From: an uncultured Paracoccaceae bacterium
GTDB taxonomy: Bacteria > Pseudomonadota > Alphaproteobacteria > Rhodobacterales > Rhodobacteraceae
Reading direction: 5' to 3'
Assembly: GCA_947500005.1 (NCBI GenBank)
Contig: CANMQJ010000012.1
Location: 102,446-166,445 of the forward strand
Length of the DNA stretch: 64,000 nt
Both the position numbers and the translations under genes were made by a program. The notes below the pieces were generated by a model, which saw only the letters and a list, made by a program, of their open reading frames with translations, ran no database searches and was not told the DNA's origin. Positions 27,973-39,922 of the stretch are shown in pieces; position 1 is the stretch's first letter, and each line of letters opens with the position of its first letter.

Positions 27973-28344
27973 TTAGCTTTCCGGGACCATCAACTCGACC
28001 TCGATGCCGTCGCGGACCGCGGTGTAGAAACACGTCCGGCGATTGGTGTGACACGCAGGCCCGCTTTGCCTTACGAGGACGAGCAGGCAATCCCGATCAC
28101 AATCCACGCGCAGGTCCACCAGTTCCTGGACATGGCCCGAGCTCTCGCCCTTGATCCAGAAGCTTTGCCGGGACCGCGACCAATAGGTCACGCGCCCCGT
28201 CTCCAGCGTTCGGGTCACCGCTTCGGCGTTCATCCAGGCCATCATCAGCACCTCGCCGCTCTGTGCGTCTTGGGCTATGGCCGGGATCAATCCTGCCTCG
28301 TTGAAGCGCAGGGTTTCAGGGTCGAAAGCAGCGACGTCGGACAT
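27973..28344 (-). CDS. hisI: phosphoribosyl-AMP cyclohydrolase
   Basis: Third step of histidine synthesis, opening the adenine ring of phosphoribosyl-AMP. The 123-residue stand-alone HisI lacks the HisE domain. [40 protein letters not shown] is the family core. Metal ligands lie in [11 protein letters not shown] and [13 protein letters not shown]. The ATG at 28344 gives the usual alphaproteobacterial length. It is alone on the minus strand between gluQ and the Fe-S scaffold gene. Confidence 0.98.
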   Translation of the reverse strand: MSDVAAFDPETLRFNEAGLIPAIAQDAQSGEVLMMAWMNAEAVTRTLETGRVTYWSRSRQSFWIKGESSGHVQELVDLRVDCDRDCLLVLVRQSGPACHTNRRTCFYTAVRDGIEVELMVPES

Positions 28345-28411
28345 GCGTGAAAACCTTTTGCATTGGCGAATTCGGCCACTATGTATGGGGAACGATAGAC
28401 GAGGGAAAGCC

Positions 28412-28864
28412 ATGTCCGGCGAGACCGACCTGATAAAGCTTTATTCCGGGCGCATCTTGGCGCTGGCCGCCGATATCCCTCACTTGGGACGGCTGGACCA
28501 TCCGGATGCCACGGTCAAGAAACGCTCACCCCTGTGCGGGTCTACGGTGACCGTGGACGTCAAAGTCGCTGACGGTCGCATCTCCGATTTCGCGCAGGAC
28601 GTAAAGGCCTGTGCCTTGGGTCAAGCATCGGCCGCCGTGGTCGGAAATGCCGTGATCGGCCGCACCCGTGCGGAAATAGAAGCTGCAAGGGACCAGCTCA
28701 AGGCGATGCTGAAAGAGGGTGGAGACGCGCCGGCGGCGCCGTTCGACGGGCTTGAGGTGCTGATGCCGGCACGCGACTACAAGAATCGCCATGCGTCGAT
28801 CCTGCTGGCACTTGAGGCGACGGCCGAGGCGATGGAACAGGCCGAAAAGGCCGATTGCGCCTGA
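28412..28864 (+). CDS. NifU-like iron-sulfur cluster assembly scaffold protein
   Basis: A 150-residue protein of the IscU/NifU N-terminal family as found in Rhodobacteraceae. Three cysteines sit in the scaffold-like places: [14 protein letters not shown] (about 40-53), [20 protein letters not shown] (about 68-87) and a more variable C-terminal position. The ATG at 28412 follows GAGGGAAAG. True IscU has a conserved LPPVKLHC motif that is not seen here, so it may be a specialised or degenerate scaffold. The gene is divergent from hisI. Confidence 0.87.
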   Translation: MSGETDLIKLYSGRILALAADIPHLGRLDHPDATVKKRSPLCGSTVTVDVKVADGRISDFAQDVKACALGQASAAVVGNAVIGRTRAEIEAARDQLKAMLKEGGDAPAAPFDGLEVLMPARDYKNRHASILLALEATAEAMEQAEKADCA

Positions 28865-28903
28865 GGGCGCGATCAGGGCTTCGCTTTCCCCAAAGACAAT
28901 TCT

Positions 28904-28947
28904 GAAAAGAAAAAACCGCCGCTCCTCCGGTCAGGGAAGGGCGGCGG
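28904..28947 (-). terminator. intrinsic terminator, minus strand
   Basis: On the minus strand the hairpin CCGCCGC (28947-28941) / GCGGCGG (28922-28916) is followed by TTTTTTCTTTTC. It would end a transcript coming from the 39-residue membrane protein gene and the structured region downstream of it. Confidence 0.75.
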
Positions 28948-29084
28948 CAGGAAAGCGTTTCCATGTGGGATCCGAACCGTCACGCGGGGCCGAGGCGCGG
29001 CCCCTCAGGGGTCTTGGGATAGGCAGGTCACCCTTGGCATCGAATGGGACAGGATGCGCAGTCGGTTCGGCATGGCAAACGCAG
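28948..29084 (-). ncRNA. candidate structured RNA, long interrupted hairpin
   Basis: This gene-free stretch pairs with itself over 19 bp: GCGTTT/AAACGC (28955-28960 with 29077-29082), CCATG/CATGG (28961-28965 with 29071-29075) and CCGAACCG/CGGTTCGG (28972-28979 with 29063-29070), with a six-base one-sided bulge. Inside are hairpins GGGGCC/GGCCCC (28986-29004) and GCATC/GATGC (29037-29057). The minus strand is preferred because an intrinsic terminator follows on that strand. A long rod with an open middle recalls 6S RNA, but I cannot confirm that. It could also be a 3' UTR of the small membrane protein gene. Confidence 0.42.
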
Positions 29085-29092
29085 GCAGAAAC

Positions 29093-29212
29093 TCAGAATC
29101 CGGGCAGGTGGAGCGCGACCATCAGGATCACCACAAGTGAAGCCGCCCCGATCATGTCCTGTAGAAGCGTTTCGCGCGAACGGATCAGGGCGATCTTGAT
29201 CTGGTTCAGCAT
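29093..29212 (-). CDS. 39-residue single-pass membrane protein
   Basis: A tiny gene encoding a 39-residue protein. The N-terminal half is amphipathic and basic (MLNQIKIALIRSRETLLQD), and residues 21-36 form a hydrophobic helix (IGAASLVVILMVALHL) before a short PGF end. GGGAGA lies seven bases before the ATG at 29212. It is alone on the minus strand, followed by the structured region and terminator described separately. The 116 bases between its start and the end of recG show no other gene. The function is unknown. Confidence 0.6.
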   Translation of the reverse strand: MLNQIKIALIRSRETLLQDMIGAASLVVILMVALHLPGF

Positions 29213-29329
29213 GGCGCGTCTCCCTGTATTGGTCAGTCGTTAAGTCTTTGTTGACCTTTTGTTCTCATTTCTTCGCCTGCCAGTCAAGAACTTTATGAGA
29301 ACATTCGTGAACCAAGCGGAACGTACCTG

Positions 29330-33590
<4,261 letters not shown>

Positions 33591-33650
33591 GAGCAGGTCC
33601 AGACATCCCGTGAGTGTGTGACATGACCGGTCCGGACCGAGGGGCGGTAT

Positions 33651-34367
33651 TCAGGCCCCGATGGCGAGCCGGGGATCGTCGAGCGGTTCCTTCTGCGGAT
33701 CGCGCAACACATAGCCCCGTCCCCAGACAGTCTCGATGTAACTGTCGCCGCCCGTGGCAGTGGAAAGTTTCTTCCGTAGCTTGCAGATGAAGACGTCGAT
33801 GATCTTAAGTTCCGGTTCGTCCATGCCGCCGTAGAGGTGGTTGAGGAACATCTCCTTCGTCAGCGTCGTGCCCTTGCGGAGCGAGAGCAGTTCGAGCATC
33901 TGGTATTCCTTGCCTGTCAGATGCACGGACTGGCCCTCGACCTCGACCGTCTTGGCGTCAAGATTGACCGAGATCTTTCCCGTGCGAATGACTGACTGCG
34001 AATGGCCCTTGGACCGGCGGATGATCGCATGGATACGCGCAACAAGCTCTTCCCGGTGAAAGGGCTTGGTCAGGTAATCATCGGCTCCGAACCCGAACCC
34101 CTTGATCTTGCTTTCGGTGTCATCGGCCCCGGAGAGGATAAGGATCGGCGTTTCGATACGGCTCAACCGCAATTGGCGCAGCACTTCGTGACCGTTCATG
34201 TCGGGCAGGTTGAGATCGAGAAGGATCAGATCGTAGTCGTAAAGCTTGGCGAGATCGATCCCCTCTTCCCCCAGATCGGTCGCATAGACATTGAGATTGG
34301 CATGGGTCAACATGAGCTCGATGCTTTTCGAGGTGGTCGGATCATCCTCGACAAGAAGTATACGCAT
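33651..34367 (-). CDS. ctrA: response regulator CtrA, cell-cycle master regulator
   Basis: OmpR-type response regulator; in Caulobacter it controls the cell cycle, while in Rhodobacterales it is tied mainly to motility, gene transfer agent and quorum-linked genes. The 238 residues have the receiver domain with Asp51 ([10 protein letters not shown]), acidic pocket in LLVEDDP, and the C-terminal winged helix ([48 protein letters not shown]), characteristic of CtrA. The ATG at 34367 follows GGAGAA. A CtrA box lies upstream, and the CtrA inhibitor sciP is the next gene upstream on the same strand. Confidence 0.99.
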   Translation of the reverse strand: MRILLVEDDPTTSKSIELMLTHANLNVYATDLGEEGIDLAKLYDYDLILLDLNLPDMNGHEVLRQLRLSRIETPILILSGADDTESKIKGFGFGADDYLTKPFHREELVARIHAIIRRSKGHSQSVIRTGKISVNLDAKTVEVEGQSVHLTGKEYQMLELLSLRKGTTLTKEMFLNHLYGGMDEPELKIIDVFICKLRKKLSTATGGDSYIETVWGRGYVLRDPQKEPLDDPRLAIGA

Positions 34368-34425
34368 TATCAATTCTCCGCCTTAAACCGATGTTCCCGT
34401 TCGGTTCGACCGTCGCCAATAAAGG

Positions 34426-34440
34426 TTAACTCCGCGTTAC
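34426..34440. promoter_or_regulatory. ctrA: CtrA box TTAA-N7-TTAC upstream of ctrA
   Basis: TTAA (34426-34429), seven bases, TTAC (34437-34440), followed by C. It matches the CtrA consensus except for one base and lies about 60 bases before the ctrA start, between sciP and ctrA. Autoregulation through such a site is known in Caulobacter, so feedback is likely here. Confidence 0.55.
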
Positions 34441-34451
34441 CGATAATGCAT

Positions 34452-34745
34452 TTATTCACGATCAACCTGCAGTTGTCGATACTTTTTCAAGGCTGTCACT
34501 TTCAGCGCGTCTTCCCCATGCTCTGCCAGCGCTCCGACCCATGAATTGAATTCTTCGTCACTCAGGCCGTAGATCCGTTTCGCATCCGAGATCGTGATCA
34601 GCCCGTAGAGCACGCCGCGCACCACCGCGGTCTTGCGCGACGCGACCCATCGCCTCGTATCGGCGGGCGGAAGGTCCGCGCGGGTCATGATCGACCCGTC
34701 AGGCAGGGTCACGGAACGGGGGCCTTCGACCTTTCGCAAGAACAT
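34452..34745 (-). CDS. sciP: CtrA inhibitor SciP (DUF1153)
   Basis: Small helix-turn-helix protein that binds CtrA and blocks CtrA-dependent transcription. The 97 residues show the family core VEGPRSVTLPDGSIMTRADLPPADTRRWVASRKTAVVRGVLYGLITISDAKRIYGLSDEEFNSW, with the Trp/Arg-rich start and the IYGLSDEEF helix. The ATG at 34745 follows GAGGGA; a GTG one codon upstream is possible. It stands directly upstream of ctrA on the same strand, so activator and antagonist are genetically linked. Confidence 0.97.
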   Translation of the reverse strand: MFLRKVEGPRSVTLPDGSIMTRADLPPADTRRWVASRKTAVVRGVLYGLITISDAKRIYGLSDEEFNSWVGALAEHGEDALKVTALKKYRQLQVDRE

Positions 34746-34880
34746 CACCTATTCCCTCTTGGCTATATCGGTGAACTTTTGCGGAGCCTACTTAACGGCG
34801 GATGAAACCGCCCCTTGAGAGTATCGCGGATTTTCCTATATTCTGCCGGTCTTCCCTAGCTCCGACCAGGACGGTTAAAC

Positions 34881-36026
34881 ATGGCCCTCGACAGCGAGAC
34901 CCCGCTCAATTCCCTCGGCTTCGCCAAGCCTCCCGCGCAGACGCGCGTGGTGGTCGCGATGTCGGGCGGCGTGGACAGCTCGGTCGTTGCCGCGCATCTG
35001 CACGAACAGGGCTATGACGTCGTCGGCGTGACGTTGCAGCTTTACGATCACGGCGCGGCTTTGGCGAAAAAAGGCGCCTGCTGCGCGGGGATCGACATCC
35101 ACGATGCCCGCCGTGTCGCCGAGGAGCGGGGGTTTCCGCATTACGTCCTCGACTACGAGAACATCTTCAAGGATGCGGTGATCGACGAATTCGCCGACAG
35201 CTACCTGGCCGGTGCGACACCCGTTCCCTGCATCCGCTGCAACGAACGGGTGAAGTTCAAGGACCTGCTCGAGACCGCACGCGATCTCGAGGCCGACTGC
35301 ATGGCGACGGGTCATTACATCCAGCGCAAGGCAGGAGCGCAGGGCGCCGAGTTGCACAGCGCGGCAGATGCCAATCGCGACCAGAGCTATTTTCTGTTCT
35401 CGACCACGCCCGAGCAGCTGGATTTCCTGCGCTTTCCGCTGGGCCACCTGCCCTCAAAGGACGCGACGCGTGAATTGGCGGCCAAGTACGGGCTGGCCGT
35501 GGCCGACAAGCCCGACAGCCAGGACATCTGTTTCGTGCCGGATGGCAATTATGCCAGCGTGATCGAAAAGTTGCGCCCCGGCGCCGCGGAACCGGGCGAG
35601 ATCGTCCATGCGGACGGGCGCGTACTGGGCACGCATGAGGGCGTCATCCACTATACGATCGGGCAGCGGCGCGGCCTGGGCATCGGCGGGTTGAGCGAGC
35701 CGCTCTATGTCGTGCGCCTGGACGTGGACAAAAAGCGGGTGGTCGTCGGCCCCAAGGAGATGCTGGCCACCCGCACGATCCCGGTCCGCGAAATCAACTG
35801 GCTGGGCGACGCGGCCTTCACATCGCGGAAGGAATGGCACCTTTCAGTCAAGGTCCGCTCCACCCGCCCCCCGCGCGAGGCAATTGTCCGCCCGCTCTCG
35901 GATACCGAGGCCGAGGTTGAACTTCTGACACCGGAGGAGGGCGTCTCGCCAGGACAGGCATGCGTCTTCTACGAGACCGAAGGCAGCCGAATCTTCGGCG
36001 GTGGGTGGATCTGGCGCGGGCGCTGA
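34881..36026 (+). CDS. mnmA: tRNA-specific 2-thiouridylase
   Basis: Thiolates wobble uridine 34 of tRNA-Lys, -Glu and -Gln. The 381 residues have the PP-loop [13 protein letters not shown] (about 28-40), the catalytic cysteines in the PVPCIRCNE and [11 protein letters not shown] motifs, and the C-terminal beta-barrel with [10 protein letters not shown] and [11 protein letters not shown]. It is divergent from sciP and ends three bases before the convergent lpxB stop. Confidence 0.98.
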   Translation: MALDSETPLNSLGFAKPPAQTRVVVAMSGGVDSSVVAAHLHEQGYDVVGVTLQLYDHGAALAKKGACCAGIDIHDARRVAEERGFPHYVLDYENIFKDAVIDEFADSYLAGATPVPCIRCNERVKFKDLLETARDLEADCMATGHYIQRKAGAQGAELHSAADANRDQSYFLFSTTPEQLDFLRFPLGHLPSKDATRELAAKYGLAVADKPDSQDICFVPDGNYASVIEKLRPGAAEPGEIVHADGRVLGTHEGVIHYTIGQRRGLGIGGLSEPLYVVRLDVDKKRVVVGPKEMLATRTIPVREINWLGDAAFTSRKEWHLSVKVRSTRPPREAIVRPLSDTEAEVELLTPEEGVSPGQACVFYETEGSRIFGGGWIWRGR

Positions 36027-36029
36027 AAT

Positions 36030-37187
36030 CTAGCCGGGCATGCGGTTCAGCACCGCGCGTGCCGCACGCAGGCCCGGAGCTTCTCCTCCTCGGCCCAACC
36101 GCTCCATCGTCAACCGCATGGCATCCGTTTGAGCGCCCGGCGCCGCCGCGACCGCAGCAAGTCGGGCGGCGATCGTTTCAGGCGTGCAGTCCGCGCCAAG
36201 GCATTCTGGCACTGCGCGCGTGTCGCTGACCAGGTTGACCAGTGTCACGGTATCCACCGAAACCATACGCTCGGCTATCTTCTGGGTCAGCCAGCTGACC
36301 TTGTAAGCGATCACCATCGGCGTGTCTTGCGCGGCAAGTTCCAGCGACACGGTCCCGGAGGCAGCCAGGGCAATGTCGGCCGTGGCAAAGGCTGCGCGTT
36401 TGGCCTGCGCCGACGTCTCGGGCGCTTGGGTGTCAGGGGAGAGAACGACAGGGTTGCCGACCCAATTGGCTGCCTGCGCCCCGACGAGATCCGCAACATG
36501 CGGAACCGTCGGCACAACGACCCGCCAGTCCGGCTTGTCGCTCAGAAACCGCCCGACGGCGTCACCAAACACCGGGGCAAGACGCTCGACCTCTCCGCGA
36601 CGGGAGCCAGGCAGCACCAGCAGGACCGGAGCAGTTCCCAAACCCTTTGCCGCACGAAATTCCGACATTTCCGTCTCGGTCGCGACAGGTTCGTTCACCA
36701 CGGGATGCCCGACGAAATCGCATTCCATGCCCGCGCGTTCCATCCATGGCGGCTCGAAAGGCAGCAAGGCCAGAACATGGTCGATTACCTTGGCCATCTT
36801 GTCCGCCCTGCCCGACCGCCAGGCCCAAACGCTCGGCGCCACGTAATGCACGGTCCGGATGCGGCTCGCGGCTTTCACGCGGCGTGCGACACGCAGGCCG
36901 AAGTCCGGGCTGTCTATGGTGATCAGAACGTCGGGTTGCGTGGCCAGAACAGCCTGTGCCGTTTCCTCGATGCGTCGCTTGAGGTGGAAGAATTTCGGCA
37001 GGACCTCGACAAGGCCCATGACGCTCAACTCCTCCATCGGGAACCGGCTTACGAGGCCCTGCGCCTGCATTTCTGCCCCGCCGATCCCGTCGAACTGGAC
37101 ATCGGGCCGCAAGTTTCGCAATCCTGCCATCAGCGCCCCGCCCAGCCGATCGCCCGACGGCTCCCCGGCGACGAGGAACACGCGCAT
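36030..37187 (-). CDS. lpxB: lipid-A-disaccharide synthase
   Basis: Joins UDP-2,3-diacylglucosamine and lipid X to form the lipid A disaccharide on the inner membrane face. The 385-residue GT-B enzyme starts MRVFLVAGEPSGDRLGG with the conserved family N-terminus, and has VDFDGIGG-like DVQFDGIGGAEM, ITIDSPDFGLRVARR, YVAPSVWAWR and LPGSRRGEV blocks. The ATG at 37187 overlaps the lpxI stop by one base (TGATG). It is the last gene of the envelope cluster. Confidence 0.98.
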   Translation of the reverse strand: MRVFLVAGEPSGDRLGGALMAGLRNLRPDVQFDGIGGAEMQAQGLVSRFPMEELSVMGLVEVLPKFFHLKRRIEETAQAVLATQPDVLITIDSPDFGLRVARRVKAASRIRTVHYVAPSVWAWRSGRADKMAKVIDHVLALLPFEPPWMERAGMECDFVGHPVVNEPVATETEMSEFRAAKGLGTAPVLLVLPGSRRGEVERLAPVFGDAVGRFLSDKPDWRVVVPTVPHVADLVGAQAANWVGNPVVLSPDTQAPETSAQAKRAAFATADIALAASGTVSLELAAQDTPMVIAYKVSWLTQKIAERMVSVDTVTLVNLVSDTRAVPECLGADCTPETIAARLAAVAAAPGAQTDAMRLTMERLGRGGEAPGLRAARAVLNRMPG

Positions 37188-37981
37188 CAGGAGGCCCGCT
37201 CCCGCACCATCAGGAAGAGACCCAGCGCGTTGCATTCCGCCACCACCGCGGCGCGGTCCAGAACGATCACGCCGCCCCTTTCAATCACGATACCCGAGAG
37301 GCCGGCTGCGACCGCCGCACTGACAGTGTCCGGGCCGATGGTGGGCAGGTCGGCGCGGCGGTCCTGATCGGGCTTCGGTGCCTTGAACAGCACCCCGCCC
37401 CCCGCATCAGGCCGCAAGGTGAGCGAGCGCAGCATCCAGTCAGTTCCGAAAAGCCCCTCGATCGCCAGCGCCTGACCGCGCAGCACGACGCAGGCTTGGC
37501 CGACATCGGCGGCGCTCATCGCACGCAGGATGCCAGCCGCCCGGGCCGCGTCGTCAAGATCCTGATCCCCCGGCTGGCTTTCCGTGAGGCATCCCACCGG
37601 CGGCAGGATGTCCGGCGCGATCTCATGCGCGCCGCGAACGGCAAAACCCGCCTCCTCGAAGAGGCCGATCACGGCCCTCAACGCGGCGTCATCCCCGGAC
37701 ATGATCGCCTGTTGCAAACGCGGGATCAAAGGCATTGTCGCAGCGTCGATCCTGGCAGGGTCGACCGGCGGCCGGCGGATCGCGCCAGCCATGCAGACTT
37801 CGTCTATCCCGCGATCCTTGAGAGTTGCCAGAAGGCCACCAAGGGTTTCGATCCGGAACCAGATATCCACGGCGAGACCGTCAGGCGCATACCCTTCGAG
37901 AGCACAGACGAGGGGCGCTTCGAGTTGGTTGCGGGCCAGTTCCGCCGGGAGCGTGCCCGAACCTGCGATCAGGGCCAGCAT
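37187..37981 (-). CDS. lpxI: UDP-2,3-diacylglucosamine diphosphatase LpxI
   Basis: Hydrolyses UDP-2,3-diacylglucosamine to lipid X; LpxI replaces the unrelated LpxH in most alphaproteobacteria. The 264 residues begin with LALIAGSGTLPAELA and contain VCMAGAIRRPPVDPARIDAAT and the C-terminal DLPTIGPDTVSAAVAAGLSGI with the conserved GPDT-V motif and ALGLFLM end. It lies between lpxA and lpxB, which confirms the pathway role. Confidence 0.97.
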   Translation of the reverse strand: MLALIAGSGTLPAELARNQLEAPLVCALEGYAPDGLAVDIWFRIETLGGLLATLKDRGIDEVCMAGAIRRPPVDPARIDAATMPLIPRLQQAIMSGDDAALRAVIGLFEEAGFAVRGAHEIAPDILPPVGCLTESQPGDQDLDDAARAAGILRAMSAADVGQACVVLRGQALAIEGLFGTDWMLRSLTLRPDAGGGVLFKAPKPDQDRRADLPTIGPDTVSAAVAAGLSGIVIERGGVIVLDRAAVVAECNALGLFLMVRERAS

Positions 37982-37985
37982 CGGA

Positions 37986-38771
37986 TCACGCCTTCGGTGT
38001 GTGGAAAGAGCGGTCGCTGTCGCTCAGAATGAAATCGGTGATCTCACGGACATAGTCGCTTTGGGTTCTTTCGCCCAGGGCGCGGGCCCGTTCCTGAAAG
38101 GATCCGTTCTCACTGGCAAGGGCCTTGAAGCCGTCGCGCAAGGCGGTGATGTCCTCGCGCGGAACGCCACGACGGCGCAGACCGACGAGGTTGAGACCGT
38201 CGAGATGCCCGGCGCCGGCCTGTACCAGGCCGTAAGGGATCACGTCATGCGTCACCTTGGTCATGCCACCAACGATTGCACCGTGACCGACCCGAACGAA
38301 TTGATGCACACCGGACAAACCACCGATGATCACGTCATCGCCCAAAATGACATGCCCGGCGAGCGCCACCTGGTTGACCACGATCACGCGGTTTCCGATT
38401 TGGCAATCATGCGCGACATGGCACCCTGCCATGAAAAGCCCGTCATCCCCGACCCTGGTGATTCCGCCGCCCCCTTCGGTTCCGGGATTCATGGTGACGT
38501 GCTCGCGGATACGGTTCCTTTTGCCGATGACGAGTTTCGTGTCCTCGCCCGAGAATTTCTTGTCCTGCGGGATCTCGCCGACGACGGCAAAGCTGTAAAT
38601 CGTCGTGTCCTCGCCGATCTCCGTATCGCCGGCGATCACGACATGGGGCTTGAGTTCCACCCGGTCGCCCAAACGGACCTTTGGACCGATGACGCAATAG
38701 GGACCGATCACGCAGTCGTCGCCGATGCGCGCGCCCTCTTCGATGATGGCGGTCGGGTGGATCCGGCTCAT
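37986..38771 (-). CDS. lpxA: UDP-N-acetylglucosamine acyltransferase
   Basis: First enzyme of lipid A synthesis, putting a 3-hydroxyacyl chain on UDP-GlcNAc. The 261 residues are a left-handed beta helix of hexapeptide repeats ([35 protein letters not shown] and onward), with the catalytic His in [10 protein letters not shown] and a helical C-terminus. Its start overlaps the fabZ stop by four bases. Acyl-chain specificity cannot be predicted safely. Confidence 0.98.
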   Translation of the reverse strand: MSRIHPTAIIEEGARIGDDCVIGPYCVIGPKVRLGDRVELKPHVVIAGDTEIGEDTTIYSFAVVGEIPQDKKFSGEDTKLVIGKRNRIREHVTMNPGTEGGGGITRVGDDGLFMAGCHVAHDCQIGNRVIVVNQVALAGHVILGDDVIIGGLSGVHQFVRVGHGAIVGGMTKVTHDVIPYGLVQAGAGHLDGLNLVGLRRRGVPREDITALRDGFKALASENGSFQERARALGERTQSDYVREITDFILSDSDRSFHTPKA

Positions 38772-39241
38772 GTCGTCTTTTCCATCGTCCAGTCGACATA
38801 GGCCGAGAATTCGGCCTCGGCAGCGATTTCGCCGCTGACCATGGCCTTGCCGCCAAACTTGAAGATCTTGCCGCCCGGCTTGCCGCGCAGGGTTTCGACA
38901 TGCATTTCCATCACGTCGCCGGGTATGACCTTGCGGCGGAACTTCGCCTTTTCGATATTCATGAAATAGATCAGCAATTCGCTGTCGACCACGTCAAAGC
39001 CGACGCCCAGCATCACCCCAGCGGTCTGTGCCATCGCCTCGATGATGGTCACGCCCGGCATGATCGGGGTGCCCGGGAAATGTCCCTGGAAATGCGGTTC
39101 GTTCATGGTCACGTTCTTGATGCCGCGCGCGGAGCGATAGCCGTCGATGTCGAGCACCTTGTCCACCAGCAGAAACGGATAGCGATGCGGCAGGATCCGC
39201 TGGATCAGCTGGATATCGGCGCTTTTGAGGTCTTCACTCAT
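38768..39241 (-). CDS. fabZ: 3-hydroxyacyl-ACP dehydratase FabZ
   Basis: Dehydrates 3-hydroxyacyl-ACP in fatty acid elongation and competes with LpxA for 3-hydroxyacyl-ACP, which explains the pairing of the genes. The 157 residues contain [14 protein letters not shown], catalytic His in [23 protein letters not shown] with the Glu partner, and FRRKVIPGD. The ATG at 39241 is the family start; the longer upstream frame has no family similarity. Confidence 0.98.
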   Translation of the reverse strand: MSEDLKSADIQLIQRILPHRYPFLLVDKVLDIDGYRSARGIKNVTMNEPHFQGHFPGTPIMPGVTIIEAMAQTAGVMLGVGFDVVDSELLIYFMNIEKAKFRRKVIPGDVMEMHVETLRGKPGGKIFKFGGKAMVSGEIAAEAEFSAYVDWTMEKTT

Positions 39242-39317
39242 CGTCGGGCGTCCTGTTCTCGTCGGTTCCGGCAATGGCCTTAGCAACCCCGCCGCCGCAG
39301 GGCAAGCATGGCGCTCC

Positions 39318-39917
39318 TCACTCCTGAGGGGTTTTCTCCAGTTGCGCCCCATCGCCAATGGCCGCATCGATACGGGAAATCGCAAGGCTGGTAACATCGG
39401 TGCTGTCGGCACTGATGAACACGCTCGACCGTTCCAGGATCACGCCTGCGCCGGTGTCGCGCATGAGTTCCGACAGAACCGGGCGCGCCAGCTGAAAGAA
39501 GGTGGCACGCGCCTCGTCATCCTTGATCGCCAACGCATCGAGCTTGGCCTTCTGGTTCTCGCGATGACGTTGCACCTTTTCATCGAAAGCATCGGCCAAA
39601 GCACGAAAAGCGTCCGGCTCCATCTCGGTCCTGCGACGCGTCAGCTCCTGTTCCTCTCGGCTCAACTCGGCCACGATGCGTTCGTTCTCGGCGGCCAGAA
39701 CGGCACTCTCCGCCTCGAGTTCCGCCAGGACTCTTTCGCCAAATGCCGAACCCGAGAAGAGACGGTCCGACGAGATCGTGAGAATCGTCGTTTGCTGCGG
39801 AAGTCCCAACTGTTGAGGTTGCGCAGGCATGGGCGCAAGCAGTCCGACCAAGCACAGCGCAAACAGGGCCCCAAAGGGGCCCCGTCGTGTCGTCTTCTGG
39901 CGCAGGAAAAGCTCCAT
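39318..39917 (-). CDS. skp: periplasmic chaperone, OmpH/Skp family
   Basis: Holdase that protects outer membrane proteins on their way to BamA. The 199-residue protein has a signal peptide (basic [16 protein letters not shown], hydrophobic [12 protein letters not shown], cleavage after AQP or nearby). The mature protein has [20 protein letters not shown] and a long coiled-coil region rich in Glu, Arg and Ala (about residues 60-140), typical of Skp tentacles. It starts six bases after bamA and has no strong ribosome site, so coupled translation is likely. Confidence 0.92.
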   Translation of the reverse strand: MELFLRQKTTRRGPFGALFALCLVGLLAPMPAQPQQLGLPQQTTILTISSDRLFSGSAFGERVLAELEAESAVLAAENERIVAELSREEQELTRRRTEMEPDAFRALADAFDEKVQRHRENQKAKLDALAIKDDEARATFFQLARPVLSELMRDTGAGVILERSSVFISADSTDVTSLAISRIDAAIGDGAQLEKTPQE

Positions 39918-39922
39918 CCAGT

